A stretch of DNA of 64,000 bases from the NCBI RefSeq assembly GCF_004331415.1, contig NZ_SJOP01000015.1, positions 1-64,000 of the forward strand, given 5' to 3'. The notes beneath the pieces were generated by a model. It saw only the letters and a list, made by a program, of their open reading frames with translations. It was not told where the DNA came from and made no database searches. The DNA is from Kosakonia quasisacchari (GTDB taxonomy: Bacteria > Pseudomonadota > Gammaproteobacteria > Enterobacterales > Enterobacteriaceae). This document shows positions 26,838-39,127 of the stretch, piece by piece (position 1 is the first letter of the stretch; each line of letters starts with the position of its first letter). A program made the translations under genes and the position numbers.

Positions 26838-29800
26838 TTACCAGTCAGCATGCGGAACCAGAGGCTGGAGCGGCATATCCATATCGCCCTGCCAGCCCGC
26901 GCCGGAATAACGCACATAAATCAGTGCGTGGCTTGGGGTATAGTCCTTGGCCTGCTGAATATCGACACCCGCACCGACAAACCAATGGGAAGTCACCCGG
27001 CGTTCAATGAGCGCGCGCGCGGTATAACCGTATCCATTACTGCTACTGCCGGGTTCAGACTGCTCGCTTGCCCGGGCGCGGAAATCCGCGGGAATCAAGT
27101 TTAGCAATGGATACCTCGGCATCATTTTGGTGCGGGAATGCGACCACGACACTGAACCTCCCAACTCCCAGGACCAGTTCTCCGTACGCTCACGCCACAA
27201 CACCGGCACCGAAAATGAGAGATACTCCTGCGGGCTGTAATAGCCGCCATGGCCTAAGGTGTAATAGCTCAAATCTTTGTCGTAGTGCCAGATCATATTG
27301 TTCAGGCCGACGGTAACGCGCCGGTTGTTTTCATTGATGAGCTTGTAGTAGTAACCGGTCATCCAGCGCACGCGCCAGTTGTCGTCGACATTCTTGCCTT
27401 CCAGCGTATCCGCCCCGAGGCTCGCCCATACGCCGTTCGCTTCGCCCTTGTCATAACTGAGGCTCAGCGTACCGCCATTAGCCCGAACACCACCCCAGGT
27501 TTTACCGGTGTTACTGCTCGGATCTTTTTGCCCGCCAAAGGCCAGCAATGAACTGGAAATGGGGCGACGATGGAGATCCACGGTATAGCCAAACGGCCCG
27601 ACATCGCTGCTGTAACTTAGCCCACCGACCACATCAACGACGTTAAAGCCCATCGGCGTGGTGCCAATATCCATCGACCAGGTATTGTTTCGCCATCCCA
27701 CCGCAACGCTGGCACCGCTATCAGACTGGTGACGATTACCGCCAACACACGGCACATCGCCGCAGGTGCCAAAGCTCGGGCGATAAGTGCCGTCATCGCG
27801 TTTACTGAAGGTTCCGACATCCATATTCACCACGTCAGTCCGGAAAAACATTCGCCCGTCCGACAGCGGCGCATCCACCTGCAACATGGTGTTATGCGCT
27901 TTTAAATCCGAATACCCGCCCGTGCCGCTGGAGTCTGAGAATTCATGCTGCAACGTGACATTCAGATCCTGCTGACGGTAGAGATCGGCGGCATCGCTGC
28001 GCACTCCGCGTTTCAGCCAGTCATCTTTTTCATCATTGCGTGTCAGGCGGGTAAAGGTGTCGTTATCCACCGGGCGCGTCGTCGTGACGCCCGACGCCAC
28101 CATCGCATCTTTATAACTGTCCAGCGCCTGCTGAGGTTCACCGTTTTGCGCCCCGAAACGCGCCGCATCACGCAGCACCAACGCGCTCTCCATTGAAGGT
28201 GGCTGAGATTTCGCCTGCGGGACGATGGCGGCGAAAATCCGCTCCGCGCTGGCGGTATCGCCCAACTGGGTTTGTACCAGCGCCAGCCGACGCTGGGTGT
28301 TGATTGATGGCGGCTGTGCGGACGTCGTGGCAGGCAGTTTCGCCAGCGCCGCGCGCGCGGCCATATGGTTGCCGTCTGCGGCATATAGCTCCGCCAGGCC
28401 AAGCAACGCCTCTTCATTGGCGGCTTCTCTTTGCAGAACACGCTGGTAATAACGTTGTGCTTCGCTATTGTCGCCGCGCTGCTGGGCCCAGTCGGCCAGC
28501 GTTAAATCAATACGTGAAGACGCCGGTTGCTGCGCCAGTAGCGCTACCGCCTGATCTTCATGACCGCCATCGCGCAGACGGTTGGCGTTGTCCAGCAACT
28601 GGTTGGCCTGCAGCCTGTCGGCCAGCTCCTGAATATTGCTGTTCCACTGGCTTTTCGGCAGCGCATTCAGGTGATTCAGCGCCGCCATTTGCTGATTATT
28701 ACCGGAAAGATAGAGGCCATACGCGTAGACCTGTTCCGGGTCGCGCGGTTTGAGCGTGACCAGACGGTTCATCTGCGAATCGGCTTCGCCCCGCTGCCCT
28801 GCCTGGCGAAGATCGCTGGCCAGCCGGTAAGTTATCCATACGCTGCCGGGATCGAGCGCCAGCCGCTTGCGTTGCAGCTCTGCCGCTTGCGCCCATTCAC
28901 CTCTGTTTTCCAGCGCTTCTGCCTGCTGCGCGAGGCGGTCGTTCGTCAACCCGCGTTCAATATCATCAATGCTGCGCCGCTGGCTGGCAGGGAGCGACTG
29001 AATAAACTGTTCCGCTTTCTCCGGCGACTGCGCGCGGTAAATATTTGCCAGGCCGCGCACTGCGTTGCTGTTGCCGCTATCCATGCGCAGCGCCTGGCGA
29101 TAGAAACCTTCGGCCGCCGCGTTATCTTTACGCGCCGCGGCGGCATCACCAAGACCAAGCACCGCATAACTGTCGGTATTATCGGTGTTGCGCGCCTGCT
29201 GGTAATAACGTTCCGCCTGCTGCACGTTGTTGGCTTTTAGCGCCGCATCACCCTGCTGAATCAACAGCCAGTAGCGGTTAGTTTTCAGCAAGCTGTCCCA
29301 CTTGCTGCGGTTGCCGCTGGTCGGATCCATGGCGATGGCTTTTTCTAATTGAGCGACCGCACGTGCGCGATCGCCGCTTTGCGAATAGGCCTGGCCCAGC
29401 GCCCCGACTGCTTCGCTGTCTGCGCGGTTAGCGTTGACAGCTTGCTGCAACTCGCCCACCGCTTTCGCGCCCTGCCCGGCATCCACCGCCGCCAGCCCTG
29501 TCGCTTTCGCGCGAAACGCCGGGTCGGCCAACTGTTTTTGCTGCGCGGCAAGCAATGTTCGGGCGCTATCTACCGTGTCGCCAGAACTAAACAACGTCAG
29601 AAAGCGCTGAAGGGCTTTTACGCTGGCCTCGCTGGTCGGCATCGCCTGAATTTGTTGATACCAGATACTCGCTGCTGCTGCGCGACCATTGCTGGTTTTC
29701 GCCATCTGTTCCAGCACCGCATAACCTTCCGCGCTGCGCCCATCGGCAAACAACATTTGCGCCAGCCCGCCCTGCAACTGATCGTTGCCAGGATTCGCGG

Positions 29801-30326
29801 CATTCAATGCTTGCAAACGTTTAACCGCTTCCGCATGACGCGCGGGCACTTTTGCCACCAGCATCCAGTACTCCACCGCCAGATCGCCCTGCGGCGGATT
29901 ACCTTTGAACAAGGCGTCGTAGGCCGCAAGCGCCTCCTGCGTATGGCCAGTGGTAGCCTGCAAACGCGCTTGTTGCAGCGCCTGACGACCTTCCGGCGTG
30001 GAGAGCGCCATGGTGGTCACCGCCGATTTATAGGTGCTGGAATCGGGTGCCAGCTGTTTCATGCGGTCAAGCTGCTTTTGCGCGCCCGCGTTATCACCCT
30101 GGCGCAGCAAATAACGTAAGCGCGCGGCGATGACTTCCGGGTCATCCGGCGCGATAAGCTCAAGGCGGTAGAGCGACTGGCGTACCAGATCCTCACGCTT
30201 GGTGCTTTCACCAAGGCGCACCTGCGCAAGCAGTTGCTGCTGCGCGCCAGCATCGGCCGCTTGCGTAGCGGGAGCCAGCGCTTGCGCGAGTGAGAAACAG
30301 AGTAAACTTACTGTGAAGTTGCGCAT
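26838..30326 (-). CDS. bcsC: cellulose synthase outer-membrane subunit BcsC (locus I)
   Basis: The 1162-aa protein has a signal peptide (about residues 1-23, ending ATQA). A long array of TPR helices runs to about residue 800, with repeats such as [30 protein letters not shown] and [22 protein letters not shown] (quoted only as examples, each typical of TPR). A C-terminal beta-barrel (BCSC_C) ends in [15 protein letters not shown]. It forms the periplasmic scaffold and outer-membrane pore for cellulose export. It overlaps bcsZ by 19 bp and is last in bcsRQABZC. Length is close to E. coli BcsC (1157 aa). Confidence 0.95.
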   Translation of the reverse strand: MRNFTVSLLCFSLAQALAPATQAADAGAQQQLLAQVRLGESTKREDLVRQSLYRLELIAPDDPEVIAARLRYLLRQGDNAGAQKQLDRMKQLAPDSSTYKSAVTTMALSTPEGRQALQQARLQATTGHTQEALAAYDALFKGNPPQGDLAVEYWMLVAKVPARHAEAVKRLQALNAANPGNDQLQGGLAQMLFADGRSAEGYAVLEQMAKTSNGRAAAASIWYQQIQAMPTSEASVKALQRFLTLFSSGDTVDSARTLLAAQQKQLADPAFRAKATGLAAVDAGQGAKAVGELQQAVNANRADSEAVGALGQAYSQSGDRARAVAQLEKAIAMDPTSGNRSKWDSLLKTNRYWLLIQQGDAALKANNVQQAERYYQQARNTDNTDSYAVLGLGDAAAARKDNAAAEGFYRQALRMDSGNSNAVRGLANIYRAQSPEKAEQFIQSLPASQRRSIDDIERGLTNDRLAQQAEALENRGEWAQAAELQRKRLALDPGSVWITYRLASDLRQAGQRGEADSQMNRLVTLKPRDPEQVYAYGLYLSGNNQQMAALNHLNALPKSQWNSNIQELADRLQANQLLDNANRLRDGGHEDQAVALLAQQPASSRIDLTLADWAQQRGDNSEAQRYYQRVLQREAANEEALLGLAELYAADGNHMAARAALAKLPATTSAQPPSINTQRRLALVQTQLGDTASAERIFAAIVPQAKSQPPSMESALVLRDAARFGAQNGEPQQALDSYKDAMVASGVTTTRPVDNDTFTRLTRNDEKDDWLKRGVRSDAADLYRQQDLNVTLQHEFSDSSGTGGYSDLKAHNTMLQVDAPLSDGRMFFRTDVVNMDVGTFSKRDDGTYRPSFGTCGDVPCVGGNRHQSDSGASVAVGWRNNTWSMDIGTTPMGFNVVDVVGGLSYSSDVGPFGYTVDLHRRPISSSLLAFGGQKDPSSNTGKTWGGVRANGGTLSLSYDKGEANGVWASLGADTLEGKNVDDNWRVRWMTGYYYKLINENNRRVTVGLNNMIWHYDKDLSYYTLGHGGYYSPQEYLSFSVPVLWRERTENWSWELGGSVSWSHSRTKMMPRYPLLNLIPADFRARASEQSEPGSSSNGYGYTARALIERRVTSHWFVGAGVDIQQAKDYTPSHALIYVRYSGAGWQGDMDMPLQPLVPHADW

Positions 30327-31414
30327 TCCTGGCCCCAGTCAGGTTGTAACTCACCGCGAGGGGTGAAGCGAAAACGGTGCTGGTCCCACCCTTGTCCAAA
30401 CAGGGTCAGAACATAGCTATAGTAGGCATCGTCGCCGGGGAAATGATCGGCGACCCATTGCCGTTGTACGGCTTGCGCATCGCGATCCTGTAAAAATGGC
30501 AACAGCGCAGCGGCAAACCCCACCGGGCCATCCCCAAGAATTTTTCCGCTCGCCACGTCCACTTTTTCCGGCACGCGTCCGTTTTTCATGGTCACGCTGG
30601 CCATCGGTTTGAATTTTTCCAGCAGGCGCGCTTTCTGCGTGTCCCGGTCGTGCATCATGCCCACCCACAAATAAACGCGGATAGCATCATAACCGCTCAC
30701 CAGCGTCTTTTCGGACTTAAGCTGCCAGCCGCTCCCTTTCTGAAAACGTACCCAATCGGGCGCGAAGCCTTTCGGCGCGGTTTCCAGCAACAAACGAAGA
30801 TTGGTTTCGCGCAGCGTCGACCACGGCGCGCCAAAGCGACTGAAATAGCTCGCCAGTTGCGGCGGTAAATAGCTTGGGTTAAAACGCCAGGTGGTCGGTT
30901 CGGCAAAGCCGATTTTGCCCGGCAGCAGCATCGATCCCAGCCCCGGCACCGTGACGACTTCTTGTTTGGCGATAAGGGCTAACAACGCTTTACCCAGCTG
31001 GCTGTACGCGTCGTTTTTCCATAAACGCCCCGCTTCCAGTAGCGACCAGGCAATCCACAGATCGGAGTCAGACGCCGAGTTGGTGTCCAGCACCGTCCAG
31101 CTATTGTCCTCTTTTTTGCCCCACAGCCAGGCGGGAAGATGGGTACTGAGCGAGCCTTGCGCCAGGTTGTTTTGCGTCCATTGCAGCACCCTGGCAAAGG
31201 TGTCGCGATCGTTAGCCGCTAGCGCGAAGAACAGCGCATAACTCTGCCCTTCTGAAGTGGTTACCTTGCGTTGATCGCTGGGATCAACCACCCGGCCGCC
31301 GTCGCTCATATAGGCTTGTTTGAAGTGATCCCAGGCAGGCCAGGTGCAGGCGGCACGCACATTCACCGCCGCCAGCATCAACGCCACTACCACCCACCAA
31401 CGTCGCGTTCTCAT
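30308..31414 (-). CDS. bcsZ: periplasmic endo-1,4-beta-glucanase BcsZ (GH8, locus I)
   Basis: The 368-aa protein has a Sec signal peptide (residues 1-21, cleavage near VRAACTW). The GH8 general acid is Glu55 in [12 protein letters not shown], the same number as in E. coli BcsZ, and the partner Asp is in [10 protein letters not shown] near residue 242. The enzyme cuts cellulose in the periplasm and is needed for normal polymer export and aggregation. Its start lies 5 bp after the bcsB stop, and its end overlaps bcsC by 19 bp, so it is translated as part of the bcs-I operon. Confidence 0.96.
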   Translation of the reverse strand: MRTRRWWVVVALMLAAVNVRAACTWPAWDHFKQAYMSDGGRVVDPSDQRKVTTSEGQSYALFFALAANDRDTFARVLQWTQNNLAQGSLSTHLPAWLWGKKEDNSWTVLDTNSASDSDLWIAWSLLEAGRLWKNDAYSQLGKALLALIAKQEVVTVPGLGSMLLPGKIGFAEPTTWRFNPSYLPPQLASYFSRFGAPWSTLRETNLRLLLETAPKGFAPDWVRFQKGSGWQLKSEKTLVSGYDAIRVYLWVGMMHDRDTQKARLLEKFKPMASVTMKNGRVPEKVDVASGKILGDGPVGFAAALLPFLQDRDAQAVQRQWVADHFPGDDAYYSYVLTLFGQGWDQHRFRFTPRGELQPDWGQECATSQ

Positions 31415-31419
31415 TTTCG

Positions 31420-33804
31420 TTACTCGTGATCAGGGTCGAGACGGCGACGGCTAATGATCCGCAGCAGACGCCACAACACCCATGCCAGCAACACCACGCT
31501 GACCGCCGCCAGTACCGCCAGCAGCACTGGATGGTTTGCCAGCGCGTACCAGATGCGCTCAAACCACGGCAAGTGACCGACATAATAAATATCGCCCACG
31601 CGCAGGCCGTTGACGCCAGATTCGCGAATCACGGTCACCGAACCATAAATCGCCGCGCGCTTGCCGCTGTCGTTCATCGCGCCGTTAAGCAATTCATAAC
31701 CACGCGGGCTGTCAGCCAGCAGCGCGACCACACTGCGCTGATCGTGATACGGCGACTGGAAGCCGACAATCGCCGCCATCGGACCATCGGATGTGATCCC
31801 GGTTTGCGCATCGGCCTGACGGTCGGCGGCATCCGGCACAATCGACGGGAACGGCGTCTGGCGCAGCGGCGTTTTCACCCAGCTTTGCGCTGCATTCACC
31901 AGCAGATCGATTTTCTTATCGTCTTTTAACGCCGGAGGAATGGTGCCGATAATCATGATATCGGCGTCTTTATCCTTGATTTGGTTACCATCGTTAGTCA
32001 GTTGCACATTGATTGCCGGGAAGCCGGTCTGTGCGCCCACCGCGCCCAGCGAATCCAGTAGCGTGGCCATTTGCGCAGGCGTGGGCTGCGGCGGCGTGAC
32101 GACGATAGTTTGCGACAAATCGGCCATCCGGCTAAACGGGAAGCCCGCATTGGCAAAGGCGCGCAAGTCCGGCATCGCAATAAAGTGGTAATACTTCGAG
32201 AAGTCGATGGTGGAGTCGTCGCCAATCACCACGCGGTTTGGCACCTGCTGGAAGGTCACGCAGTTCTCAATGGTGCCGCCCGGCATCGGGTTCATATACT
32301 GGAAATCAAAGCGCAACTGGTTCACCGCGCCCAGCTTCAGCGCCGGAATAGAGACATCCGTTTTGCTGTCCAGCAGCCCTTGCAATACCGGAAGGTGCAG
32401 CAACAGGCGGTTAGTGTCCTGGTTGCCGGTCAGGTTGAAATATTGCAGGAACTGGTTATTCAGGCTGATATCCATGCGCGAGCTGTCTTTGGTCGGCGGC
32501 GCGGTGTAACGATAATTAAGATTCATATCGATACCGGTACTGCGCAGCAGATAGAGATCCGGCGGCAGATTCAGCGACACGTTAATCGCCGAGGGTTCCA
32601 GCCCGGTCGACTGCAACTGTTCTTCATAGGTTTTCAGCTCGCCAAAGGTGACCGGGCGGTCAGTACGCACCCAGTTCGGCGCATCGTATGGCTGGCGCGC
32701 CAGTAGCGGTTTCACCTCATCCACCGTGACGCTATCGCCACGGAACAGCACGTTACCCTGAGCGATGCCTTTCGCCGCCTGTATCAGATCTTTGTCATCA
32801 CGGCCAAACACCACCAGCAGTTTCACATACGGGTTATTCGGGTGGTTGATCATGCTGATGGTCGGCCCTTTTACAGCGGGCGCATCACGCAGGAAATCAG
32901 GACGTTTGTCATTGGTGGCGAAGACAATCGCGTTGCGGTCCGGCAAGCTGTTGTAAGTGACCGGGAAGCTCTGCCCACGCCAGCCGGTACGGGAGCCAAA
33001 CCAGGACGCAATAACCGCAGCGGCTTGCTGTTGTTCAATGTCCGGTGCGCCCGCGAAAACCATCGGCAGCGTCAGCGCCCTGTTGTCACGCGGGTCAAAG
33101 AATGGGATCGGGAAGTGGGAGAGATCGTTTTGCACCGCCAGCTTCTGGTAAGTCAAATCCAGCGAACTGCTGCGACCAATATCCAGCCATAGCGTGCTGC
33201 TGGCCGGGTTTTCGCACACATCGCGATAGTGGCCGACGAATTCCAGCCGCACCCGGTTGAAGTCGGCGATAAACAGCGGGTTGATCGGCACCTGCGCCAG
33301 CGTTTTTTTGCCGAGTTGCTCTTTGGTGACCGGCAAGACGCCCATCAATTCATCATTCAGATAGACCTTCAACTGAGATTGCACCGGCAGCAGAGAGGGC
33401 GATGGCGTGTACTCAAGATTAAGCACCGCTTTCGAAACCAGCTCATCGCTGCGCATACCAAACTCAACGCCACCGTCCGGGTTGATACCGCGCAGCACCA
33501 TGCTGCCCGGCGGCGGCGCGATTTGGGCGAAAGTCAGTTTCACATCGCGCGACGGCGCGTTTGCGTCGACCACCGGCGCATTCGCCCCCGGTACGCCCGG
33601 CATCACCTGCCCGACAACGTTTTGGCCGTCTGTTGGCGTGGTTGGCGTCAATGATTCCGTTTGTCCCGGCGCAGGCGTTGCCACCGGCTCAGTGGCGGGC
33701 GCAACAGCCGGAACCGTCGGGGCTGGCGCTGCATACGTCATCACCGGAGACAAAATACTCGTCCCCACAGCCACTGCACAAATCCAGGAAAGTTTTCTTT
33801 TCAT
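31420..33804 (-). CDS. bcsB: cellulose synthase periplasmic subunit BcsB (locus I)
   Basis: The 794-aa protein has a signal peptide (about residues 1-25) followed by a Pro/Ala/Thr-rich linker (about 27-75). Two pairs of carbohydrate-binding and flavodoxin-like domains follow, and a C-terminal tail-anchor helix (about 763-785, [21 protein letters not shown]) ends in a basic cytoplasmic tail. BcsB binds the growing glucan and completes the BcsA-BcsB synthase. It lies 25 bp downstream of bcsA. Compared with BcsB-II in this window it has a longer low-complexity N-terminal linker. Confidence 0.96.
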   Translation of the reverse strand: MKRKLSWICAVAVGTSILSPVMTYAAPAPTVPAVAPATEPVATPAPGQTESLTPTTPTDGQNVVGQVMPGVPGANAPVVDANAPSRDVKLTFAQIAPPPGSMVLRGINPDGGVEFGMRSDELVSKAVLNLEYTPSPSLLPVQSQLKVYLNDELMGVLPVTKEQLGKKTLAQVPINPLFIADFNRVRLEFVGHYRDVCENPASSTLWLDIGRSSSLDLTYQKLAVQNDLSHFPIPFFDPRDNRALTLPMVFAGAPDIEQQQAAAVIASWFGSRTGWRGQSFPVTYNSLPDRNAIVFATNDKRPDFLRDAPAVKGPTISMINHPNNPYVKLLVVFGRDDKDLIQAAKGIAQGNVLFRGDSVTVDEVKPLLARQPYDAPNWVRTDRPVTFGELKTYEEQLQSTGLEPSAINVSLNLPPDLYLLRSTGIDMNLNYRYTAPPTKDSSRMDISLNNQFLQYFNLTGNQDTNRLLLHLPVLQGLLDSKTDVSIPALKLGAVNQLRFDFQYMNPMPGGTIENCVTFQQVPNRVVIGDDSTIDFSKYYHFIAMPDLRAFANAGFPFSRMADLSQTIVVTPPQPTPAQMATLLDSLGAVGAQTGFPAINVQLTNDGNQIKDKDADIMIIGTIPPALKDDKKIDLLVNAAQSWVKTPLRQTPFPSIVPDAADRQADAQTGITSDGPMAAIVGFQSPYHDQRSVVALLADSPRGYELLNGAMNDSGKRAAIYGSVTVIRESGVNGLRVGDIYYVGHLPWFERIWYALANHPVLLAVLAAVSVVLLAWVLWRLLRIISRRRLDPDHE

Positions 33805-33829
33805 CGCGTTTTCATCATTGTTGAGCCAA

Positions 33830-36433
33830 TCACGTCATCGGTTGCTGCACTGCCACATTCCGTTCCGGACGGCGCGGAATAAATGACACCACCCAGGACA
33901 CCAGTACGGTGAATGAGCGGAAAATCACTTTGACAGACGGTGGAGCAAATTCCGCGAGATGGCGATAGCCGCGGAAACCCAATTTCAAAATATCCATCAG
34001 ACTTTCCAGAGGCTTGTCTTCCGGGAAGCTGTCCTGCCACAGCGCCCATGTGTCGGCGCGGGCAAAAGTACACTGCACAAAATCGATATGCTGTTTGGTC
34101 GTCAACGGCATTAATTGCAAGCCCACTTCGTTGCCATTAACACGTGCCACGGTGGTGGGAAACGCATACTCCTGCTGGCCGCGTTTGAGCAGCAAATTCA
34201 CTTTTTGCCCTTCAAGCACCTGCGCCTGGCCGTTAATCTTGATGCCAAGGCCGCCGTCGGAGAAATCATGCACGGTACAAGAGAAAAGATGCCCATCTTC
34301 GCGGGCAATCACCGCAGGCATAGAGATTTCAACACGATGCGCGCGGCGCACCTGCTTACTTTCCACCGAGACCGCAACCGCGCCGCCAAGGATAATCATG
34401 TTGTAGAACACCCACGCGATACTGACGAAGACGGTGAGCACTTCGTTTTCCGGGCCGTAGAAATAACGCCAAATCCCCACCAGCACGCCCGCCAGGTTGA
34501 GCAGCACAAGGTAGATGTAAGGACGTGAAATCACCCAGTCCACATACTCTTCTTCCACCAGGCCGCCTTTGGCGGTGACGTTAAACTTCCCTTTGTGCGG
34601 ATTAAACAGTGCTACCAGCGTGGGCGGCGCGATATACCACGCCAGCACGGTTTCGTAGATCTCGCTCCAGAAAGAGTGACGATATTTACCCTGTATCTTT
34701 GAGTTGGTCAGGCTGGCGTGAATCATGTGAGGTAGCACAAACAGCGCAATCATCAGCGCTGGCGCGTAAATGATGTAGGCATGCAGCAGCAAAAACGCCA
34801 GCGGCGCGGTCAGGAAGATAAGCCGCGGTATTCCCGATAAGAAATGGAACATCGCATTGACGTAACAAAGGCGCTGCGCCAGTTTGAGCCCTTTGCCCAT
34901 CAGCGGATTGTCGAGGCGGAAAATCTGCACCATGCCGCGCGCCCAGCGAATACGCTGGCCAATATGCGCAGACAGGCTCTCTGTCGCCAGCCCGGCCGCC
35001 TGCGGGATGCGCATATACGCCGACGAATGCCCCAGACGGTGTAAACGCAGCGAGGTGTGCGCATCTTCGGTGACGGTTTCAACGGCGATACCGCCAATCT
35101 GATCCAGCGGCCCACGGCGGATCACCGCACAAGAACCGCAGAAGAAGGTGGCGTCCCACATATCGTTACCATCCTGCACCAGCCCGTAGAACAGCGTGCC
35201 TTCATTCGGGGTTTTGCGAAAACGCCCAAGGTTACGTTCAAACGGATCCGGCGAGAAGAAGTGGTGTGGCGTCTGCATCATCGCCAGCTTTTTCTCTTTT
35301 AAGAACCAGCCCATGGTCATTTGCAGGAACGAGCGCGTCGGCACGTGGTCGCAGTCGAAAATCGACACGAACTCGCCTTTCGCGTATTTAAGCGCGTTAT
35401 TGATGTTGCCCGCTTTTGCGTGCTCATGAGTGGTTCGGGCGATGTACTCGACGCCGACGCTTTTGGCGAACTGGCGGAACTCTTCGCGCCCACCATCATC
35501 AAGGATCCAAATCTTCAGCTTGTCTTTCGGCCAGTCGATGCCCAACGAGGCATAAATGGTGTTTTTCACCACATTCAAATCTTCGTTATAGGTCGGTACG
35601 AAGATATCGACAGAAGGCCACAACGACATATCTTTCGGCAGTGGCACCGGCTGGCGATTCAGCGGCCATACCACCTGGAAATAGCCAAGCACTAGCACAA
35701 TCCACGCGTAGGTTTCTGCAAACAGCAGCACCAGGCCGCATACCAGACTCACCGGGTCATCCCAGTTCAGTGTCGAGGTGTAGCGCCACCAGATATAGCG
35801 GCAGGAAACAGTTAGCGAGAGCACAATCAGCATCAGTGCGGAGAAACGTCCCGGAATTCGGCGTACCAGCAGCGCCACGCCCCACAACAGCATCAGGAAA
35901 ACAAACTGCGAAAGCGGGTTAAACGGCTGCGTAATACACAGAATGGCAAGGATCAGCGAGAACACTACGATGATGCCAAGAATAAAGCGGCGCACACGCG
36001 GGCTGATATGCGCCAACTCTTTTTTATCATCCAGATGGCCGGTGCGGTGTGTGACGCGCTCTGGCAGCGTATCCAGCCAGTGATACCAGCGCCCGCGCAG
36101 CACACGCGCCCGGGCAAAACGTTTGCGACGGGGCGACTTTCTGTCGCCCCAGGGCAGCGTGACCAGCAACCACAAGGTTTGCAGTAAATAGCGCGCCGGA
36201 TCGAGTGGTCGCGGTCTGTCAGGGTCAATATGCGGGAACCACAAATGCTGCTGCGCACAGAGTTGCTGCCAGCGCGGGTGCTCCAGCGGAATAAACACCC
36301 ATGCGAGGATCGCCCAGAAGCAGCCAGACGCTGCGCTAAACCCAGAAGCGCCGTGTTCACGGTAACGCTGGTAGCGTTCGCTTAAACGCGCGCTCACCGG
36401 AGGGATCAGCAACCAGGCGGAAAGGCGGCTCAT
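33830..36433 (-). CDS. bcsA: cellulose synthase catalytic subunit BcsA (locus I), UDP-forming
   Basis: The 867-aa inner-membrane GT2 enzyme polymerises UDP-glucose into beta-1,4-glucan. The start at 36433 gives the E. coli N-terminus (MSRLSAWLLIPPVSARL) with a GGGAG ribosome site and a 4-bp ATGA overlap with bcsQ; the longer frame to 36493 lies inside bcsQ. Catalytic motifs are WILDDGGREE, IFDCDHVP (D-x-D), VTEDAHTS (TED) and IGQRIRWARG (Q-x-x-R-W). A C-terminal PilZ domain has RRAHR (R-x-x-x-R) and DFSDGG, so it is allosterically activated by c-di-GMP. The N-terminal extension of about 150 residues absent from BcsA-II is an E. coli-type trait. Confidence 0.97.
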   Translation of the reverse strand: MSRLSAWLLIPPVSARLSERYQRYREHGASGFSAASGCFWAILAWVFIPLEHPRWQQLCAQQHLWFPHIDPDRPRPLDPARYLLQTLWLLVTLPWGDRKSPRRKRFARARVLRGRWYHWLDTLPERVTHRTGHLDDKKELAHISPRVRRFILGIIVVFSLILAILCITQPFNPLSQFVFLMLLWGVALLVRRIPGRFSALMLIVLSLTVSCRYIWWRYTSTLNWDDPVSLVCGLVLLFAETYAWIVLVLGYFQVVWPLNRQPVPLPKDMSLWPSVDIFVPTYNEDLNVVKNTIYASLGIDWPKDKLKIWILDDGGREEFRQFAKSVGVEYIARTTHEHAKAGNINNALKYAKGEFVSIFDCDHVPTRSFLQMTMGWFLKEKKLAMMQTPHHFFSPDPFERNLGRFRKTPNEGTLFYGLVQDGNDMWDATFFCGSCAVIRRGPLDQIGGIAVETVTEDAHTSLRLHRLGHSSAYMRIPQAAGLATESLSAHIGQRIRWARGMVQIFRLDNPLMGKGLKLAQRLCYVNAMFHFLSGIPRLIFLTAPLAFLLLHAYIIYAPALMIALFVLPHMIHASLTNSKIQGKYRHSFWSEIYETVLAWYIAPPTLVALFNPHKGKFNVTAKGGLVEEEYVDWVISRPYIYLVLLNLAGVLVGIWRYFYGPENEVLTVFVSIAWVFYNMIILGGAVAVSVESKQVRRAHRVEISMPAVIAREDGHLFSCTVHDFSDGGLGIKINGQAQVLEGQKVNLLLKRGQQEYAFPTTVARVNGNEVGLQLMPLTTKQHIDFVQCTFARADTWALWQDSFPEDKPLESLMDILKLGFRGYRHLAEFAPPSVKVIFRSFTVLVSWVVSFIPRRPERNVAVQQPMT

Positions 36434-37194
36434 TGCGGGCTCCCTTCCTGCTCGCCGGTTACTTCTTGCGTGTGCGCACAGTGCAGCAGGCACCAGTTCG
36501 CCAGCGTTAAGATCTCTTCCGCCGCCAGCGAATCCGCCCGGTATTCGCCCAAAGGCTGCTTCGATGCCTGAGATTCCGCCATCGCTTCATCACGATGAAT
36601 GAGAGTAGGAAGTATCTGCCGCTGGCTTTGCAGCCACACCTGCCAGAGATCGTCTTGTAGCTGGCTGCCAATGCGCAGATCGTTAAGCAGAATATGCGCG
36701 CCCGCAGGTAAAAGCTGCTGGTGCAAACGGATGTGACAGTTGGTGTCGGGTTTTACCACCGTAAACAGATGGTCGCACTGCGCCACGAACTGGCGCGTCA
36801 GCGGTGAAACACCGTGCGGGAGATCGATTAACACCCACTGATAACTTTGCTGCGTTTTCAGCGCCTGCAAAATGGTGGTGAGTTGGCTAAGCGGTTCGTG
36901 CAATAAATGGAGGTTATCCCACTCATTTGCGGCCAGACGGCCAAAAGGCAAGAGATCGAGCTGCGAGGTATAGCGCATCCCGGCGTCGCGCCAGTCTTGC
37001 CCATCCAATACCGCGCGCGCCCAGCCGTGTTGATGTTCAAAGTCGACATTAAATGACAGGCGCAAAAGATTATCAGGGCAGGCATCAATCACCAGCACCG
37101 ATTCGCCTAAAATTTGTAATGACCAGGCCAGAGCCGCAGTGATCGATGTCGTCCCAACACCACCGCGAATCCCCTGTAAACCCAAGATGGCCAT
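36430..37194 (-). CDS. bcsQ: cellulose synthase-associated MinD-like protein BcsQ (locus I)
   Basis: The 254-aa protein resembles MinD/ParA ATPases and is needed for cellulose secretion at the pole in E. coli. The P-loop reads GIRGGVGTTS (residues 8-17), so the usual Lys before Thr is replaced by Thr; the E. coli protein has the same change, and with BcsR it forms a nucleotide- and BcsE-binding unit. VLVIDACPDNLLRLSFN and WVLIDLPHG are the further switch-like motifs. Codon 6 is TTA (Leu), so the premature stop known from E. coli K-12 is absent and the locus should be functional. Confidence 0.95.
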   Translation of the reverse strand: MAILGLQGIRGGVGTTSITAALAWSLQILGESVLVIDACPDNLLRLSFNVDFEHQHGWARAVLDGQDWRDAGMRYTSQLDLLPFGRLAANEWDNLHLLHEPLSQLTTILQALKTQQSYQWVLIDLPHGVSPLTRQFVAQCDHLFTVVKPDTNCHIRLHQQLLPAGAHILLNDLRIGSQLQDDLWQVWLQSQRQILPTLIHRDEAMAESQASKQPLGEYRADSLAAEEILTLANWCLLHCAHTQEVTGEQEGSPQ

Positions 37195-37206
37195 CCTGGT
37201 TATCCC

Positions 37207-37395
37207 TTATTGTTGACGGGCTAATTCTGCCAGCAGCGGCCAGCGCTTAAATGCCGCCGCCAACTGTTCTCGCTGGGAAATATCGGCGTAATCAATTTCA
37301 GGCAATGAAAATGCCTTACTTAACGCCAGAAAATCATTTTGGAATGTATAGCCCAGAGTTGGGTCTGACTGCGTTTTGGGTTCATTGTTATGCAT
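37207..37395 (-). CDS. bcsR: cellulose regulatory small protein BcsR
   Basis: The 62-aa product starts at the ATG at 37395 (MHNNEPKTQSDP), which gives exactly the E. coli BcsR length and a near-identical C-terminal two thirds (DYADISQREQLAAAFKRWP). The frame is open upstream to 37446, but without similarity. BcsR binds BcsQ and both are needed for stable assembly of the inner-membrane Bcs complex. It is the first gene of bcsRQABZC, 12 bp before bcsQ and divergent from bcsE over 172 bp. Confidence 0.92.
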   Translation of the reverse strand: MHNNEPKTQSDPTLGYTFQNDFLALSKAFSLPEIDYADISQREQLAAAFKRWPLLAELARQQ

Positions 37396-37567
37396 TCTGG
37401 CCCGATCCCTTTGAATAGAAACACACGTACAGATGTAGCAAGGCATCGTGCCCGAGAAAATTCGTTTACATGCTAAATCTGATGTTCTTTAATTTCAATG
37501 TTAGGTTTATTTCTCGGCTTTCGCTAGTAAACTGAGATACAGACAATTTTGCATCAAGAGGGACATC

Positions 37568-39127
37568 GTGGAGCCCATATTTTCTATCGGCATTGAATCG
37601 TTATGGGACGAATTGCGTCATATGCCTGCGGGTGGCGTTTGGTGGGTTAATACCGATCGTGAACAAGATGCAATAAGTCTGATAAACCAAACGCTCGCGG
37701 CCCAGGATAAAAAAGCGCAGGTGGCGGCAATCGGCATGGGTCATAACTTGATGAAAATCATTGAGTTAGACAAAGAGCATGGTCCTGATAAAATCAGAAT
37801 TTTCACCATGCCAAATCAGAACAATAGTCTATACTTTTTCACCCGCGATTTGCTTTGTTCATTTGAACCTGAAAATTATTTACTGATTCTGCTGTGCGCA
37901 AATAATGCCTGGCAGAATATATCCGTGCCTGATTTACAACAGTGGTTAGAAAGAACTCATACCTGGGCGAAATATCATAAATGCACCTTACTGGTTATTA
38001 ACCCTGGCAACAATAACGACAAACAATCATCAATTTTAATGAGTGAATATCGTTCGTTGTTTGGACTGGCGAGTTTACGCTACCGAAACGATATGCATGT
38101 TTATGATATTGCCTGGTGGTGTAATGAAAAAGGCATTAGCGCGCGCCAGCAATTAGTACTTAATCACCATCAAGGTCGCTGGCAACTTGCGAAGCAAGAA
38201 GAAGCATCGGTGCAACCACGCAGCGATGAGAAACGCATATTAAGCAACGTTGCCGTGCTGGAAGGCGCACCGCCGCTGTCGGAACACTGGACATTATTTG
38301 ACACCAACGAAGCATTATTTGAAGAAGCGCGCTCCAGCCAGGCGGCAACGTTGATTTTCACCCTTGCGCGAAACAATCAAATCGATAACATCGCACGCCA
38401 GGTCCACACGCTGCGCCGCCAGCGCGGCAGCGGGCTAAAAATTATTGTTCGTGAAAGCCAGGCCAGCCTGCGTGCTACTGACGAACGCTTGTTGCTCGGC
38501 TGTGGTGCCAATATGGTGATCCCCTGGAACGCGCCCCTTTCCCGCTGTCTGACGCTTATTGAAAGCGTGCAGGGCCAGCAGTTTAACCGCCTGGTGCCGG
38601 AAGATATCACCACGCTACTTTCCATGACTCAGCCGCTAAAACTGCGCGGTTTTCAGCCGTGGAACGTGTTCTGCGACGCCGTCGGGAATATGGTCCAAAA
38701 CTCGCTGTTGCCCGCCGATGGCAAAGGGGTATTGGTCGCGCTGCGCCCGGTGCCCGGTATTCGCGTCGAGCAAGCGCTAACGCTGTGCCGCCCAAATCGC
38801 GTGGGCGATATCGTCAGCCTCGGCGATAATCGTCTGGTGCTGTTTTTGTCGTTCTGCCGGGTTAACGATCTCGACACGGCGTTGAACCACATTTTCCCGC
38901 TGCCAACGGCAGACATTTTCTCTAATCGCGTGGTGTGGTTTGAAGATAGCCTGATTGCCGCAGAGCTGGTGCAAATGCGCGCACTGTCACCAGATAAATG
39001 GGCGAAACCGCTGCCCGTTACCGCCGAAGAGAAGAAAATCATTAATGCTGAGTACGACGGTACAAACTGGCGTCGAATCCCGGAACCGTTGCGGTTATTC
39101 AGTAAAGCCCCGGAGCGCACCTCATGA
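37568..39127 (+). CDS. bcsE: c-di-GMP-binding cellulose regulator BcsE
   Basis: The 519-aa cytoplasmic protein closely matches E. coli BcsE (523 aa). The C-terminal GIL domain carries the c-di-GMP-binding R-x-G-D motif as Arg411-Val-Gly-Asp414 ([10 protein letters not shown]), equal to R415/D418 of E. coli after a 4-residue N-terminal offset. The start is GTG 37568 with an AGAGGGA site; upstream, the codon where E. coli has its ATG is AAG, so the shorter start is required. In the family, BcsE binds BcsR-BcsQ and BcsF and raises cellulose output. It is the first gene of bcsEFG and overlaps bcsF by 4 bp. Confidence 0.95.
   Translation: MEPIFSIGIESLWDELRHMPAGGVWWVNTDREQDAISLINQTLAAQDKKAQVAAIGMGHNLMKIIELDKEHGPDKIRIFTMPNQNNSLYFFTRDLLCSFEPENYLLILLCANNAWQNISVPDLQQWLERTHTWAKYHKCTLLVINPGNNNDKQSSILMSEYRSLFGLASLRYRNDMHVYDIAWWCNEKGISARQQLVLNHHQGRWQLAKQEEASVQPRSDEKRILSNVAVLEGAPPLSEHWTLFDTNEALFEEARSSQAATLIFTLARNNQIDNIARQVHTLRRQRGSGLKIIVRESQASLRATDERLLLGCGANMVIPWNAPLSRCLTLIESVQGQQFNRLVPEDITTLLSMTQPLKLRGFQPWNVFCDAVGNMVQNSLLPADGKGVLVALRPVPGIRVEQALTLCRPNRVGDIVSLGDNRLVLFLSFCRVNDLDTALNHIFPLPTADIFSNRVVWFEDSLIAAELVQMRALSPDKWAKPLPVTAEEKKIINAEYDGTNWRRIPEPLRLFSKAPERTS

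Noticed and set aside
33830..36493. bcsA-I starting at 36493
   Set aside because: The extra 20 codons lie inside bcsQ and have no similarity to BcsA. The ATG at 36433 has a ribosome site and the conserved N-terminus.
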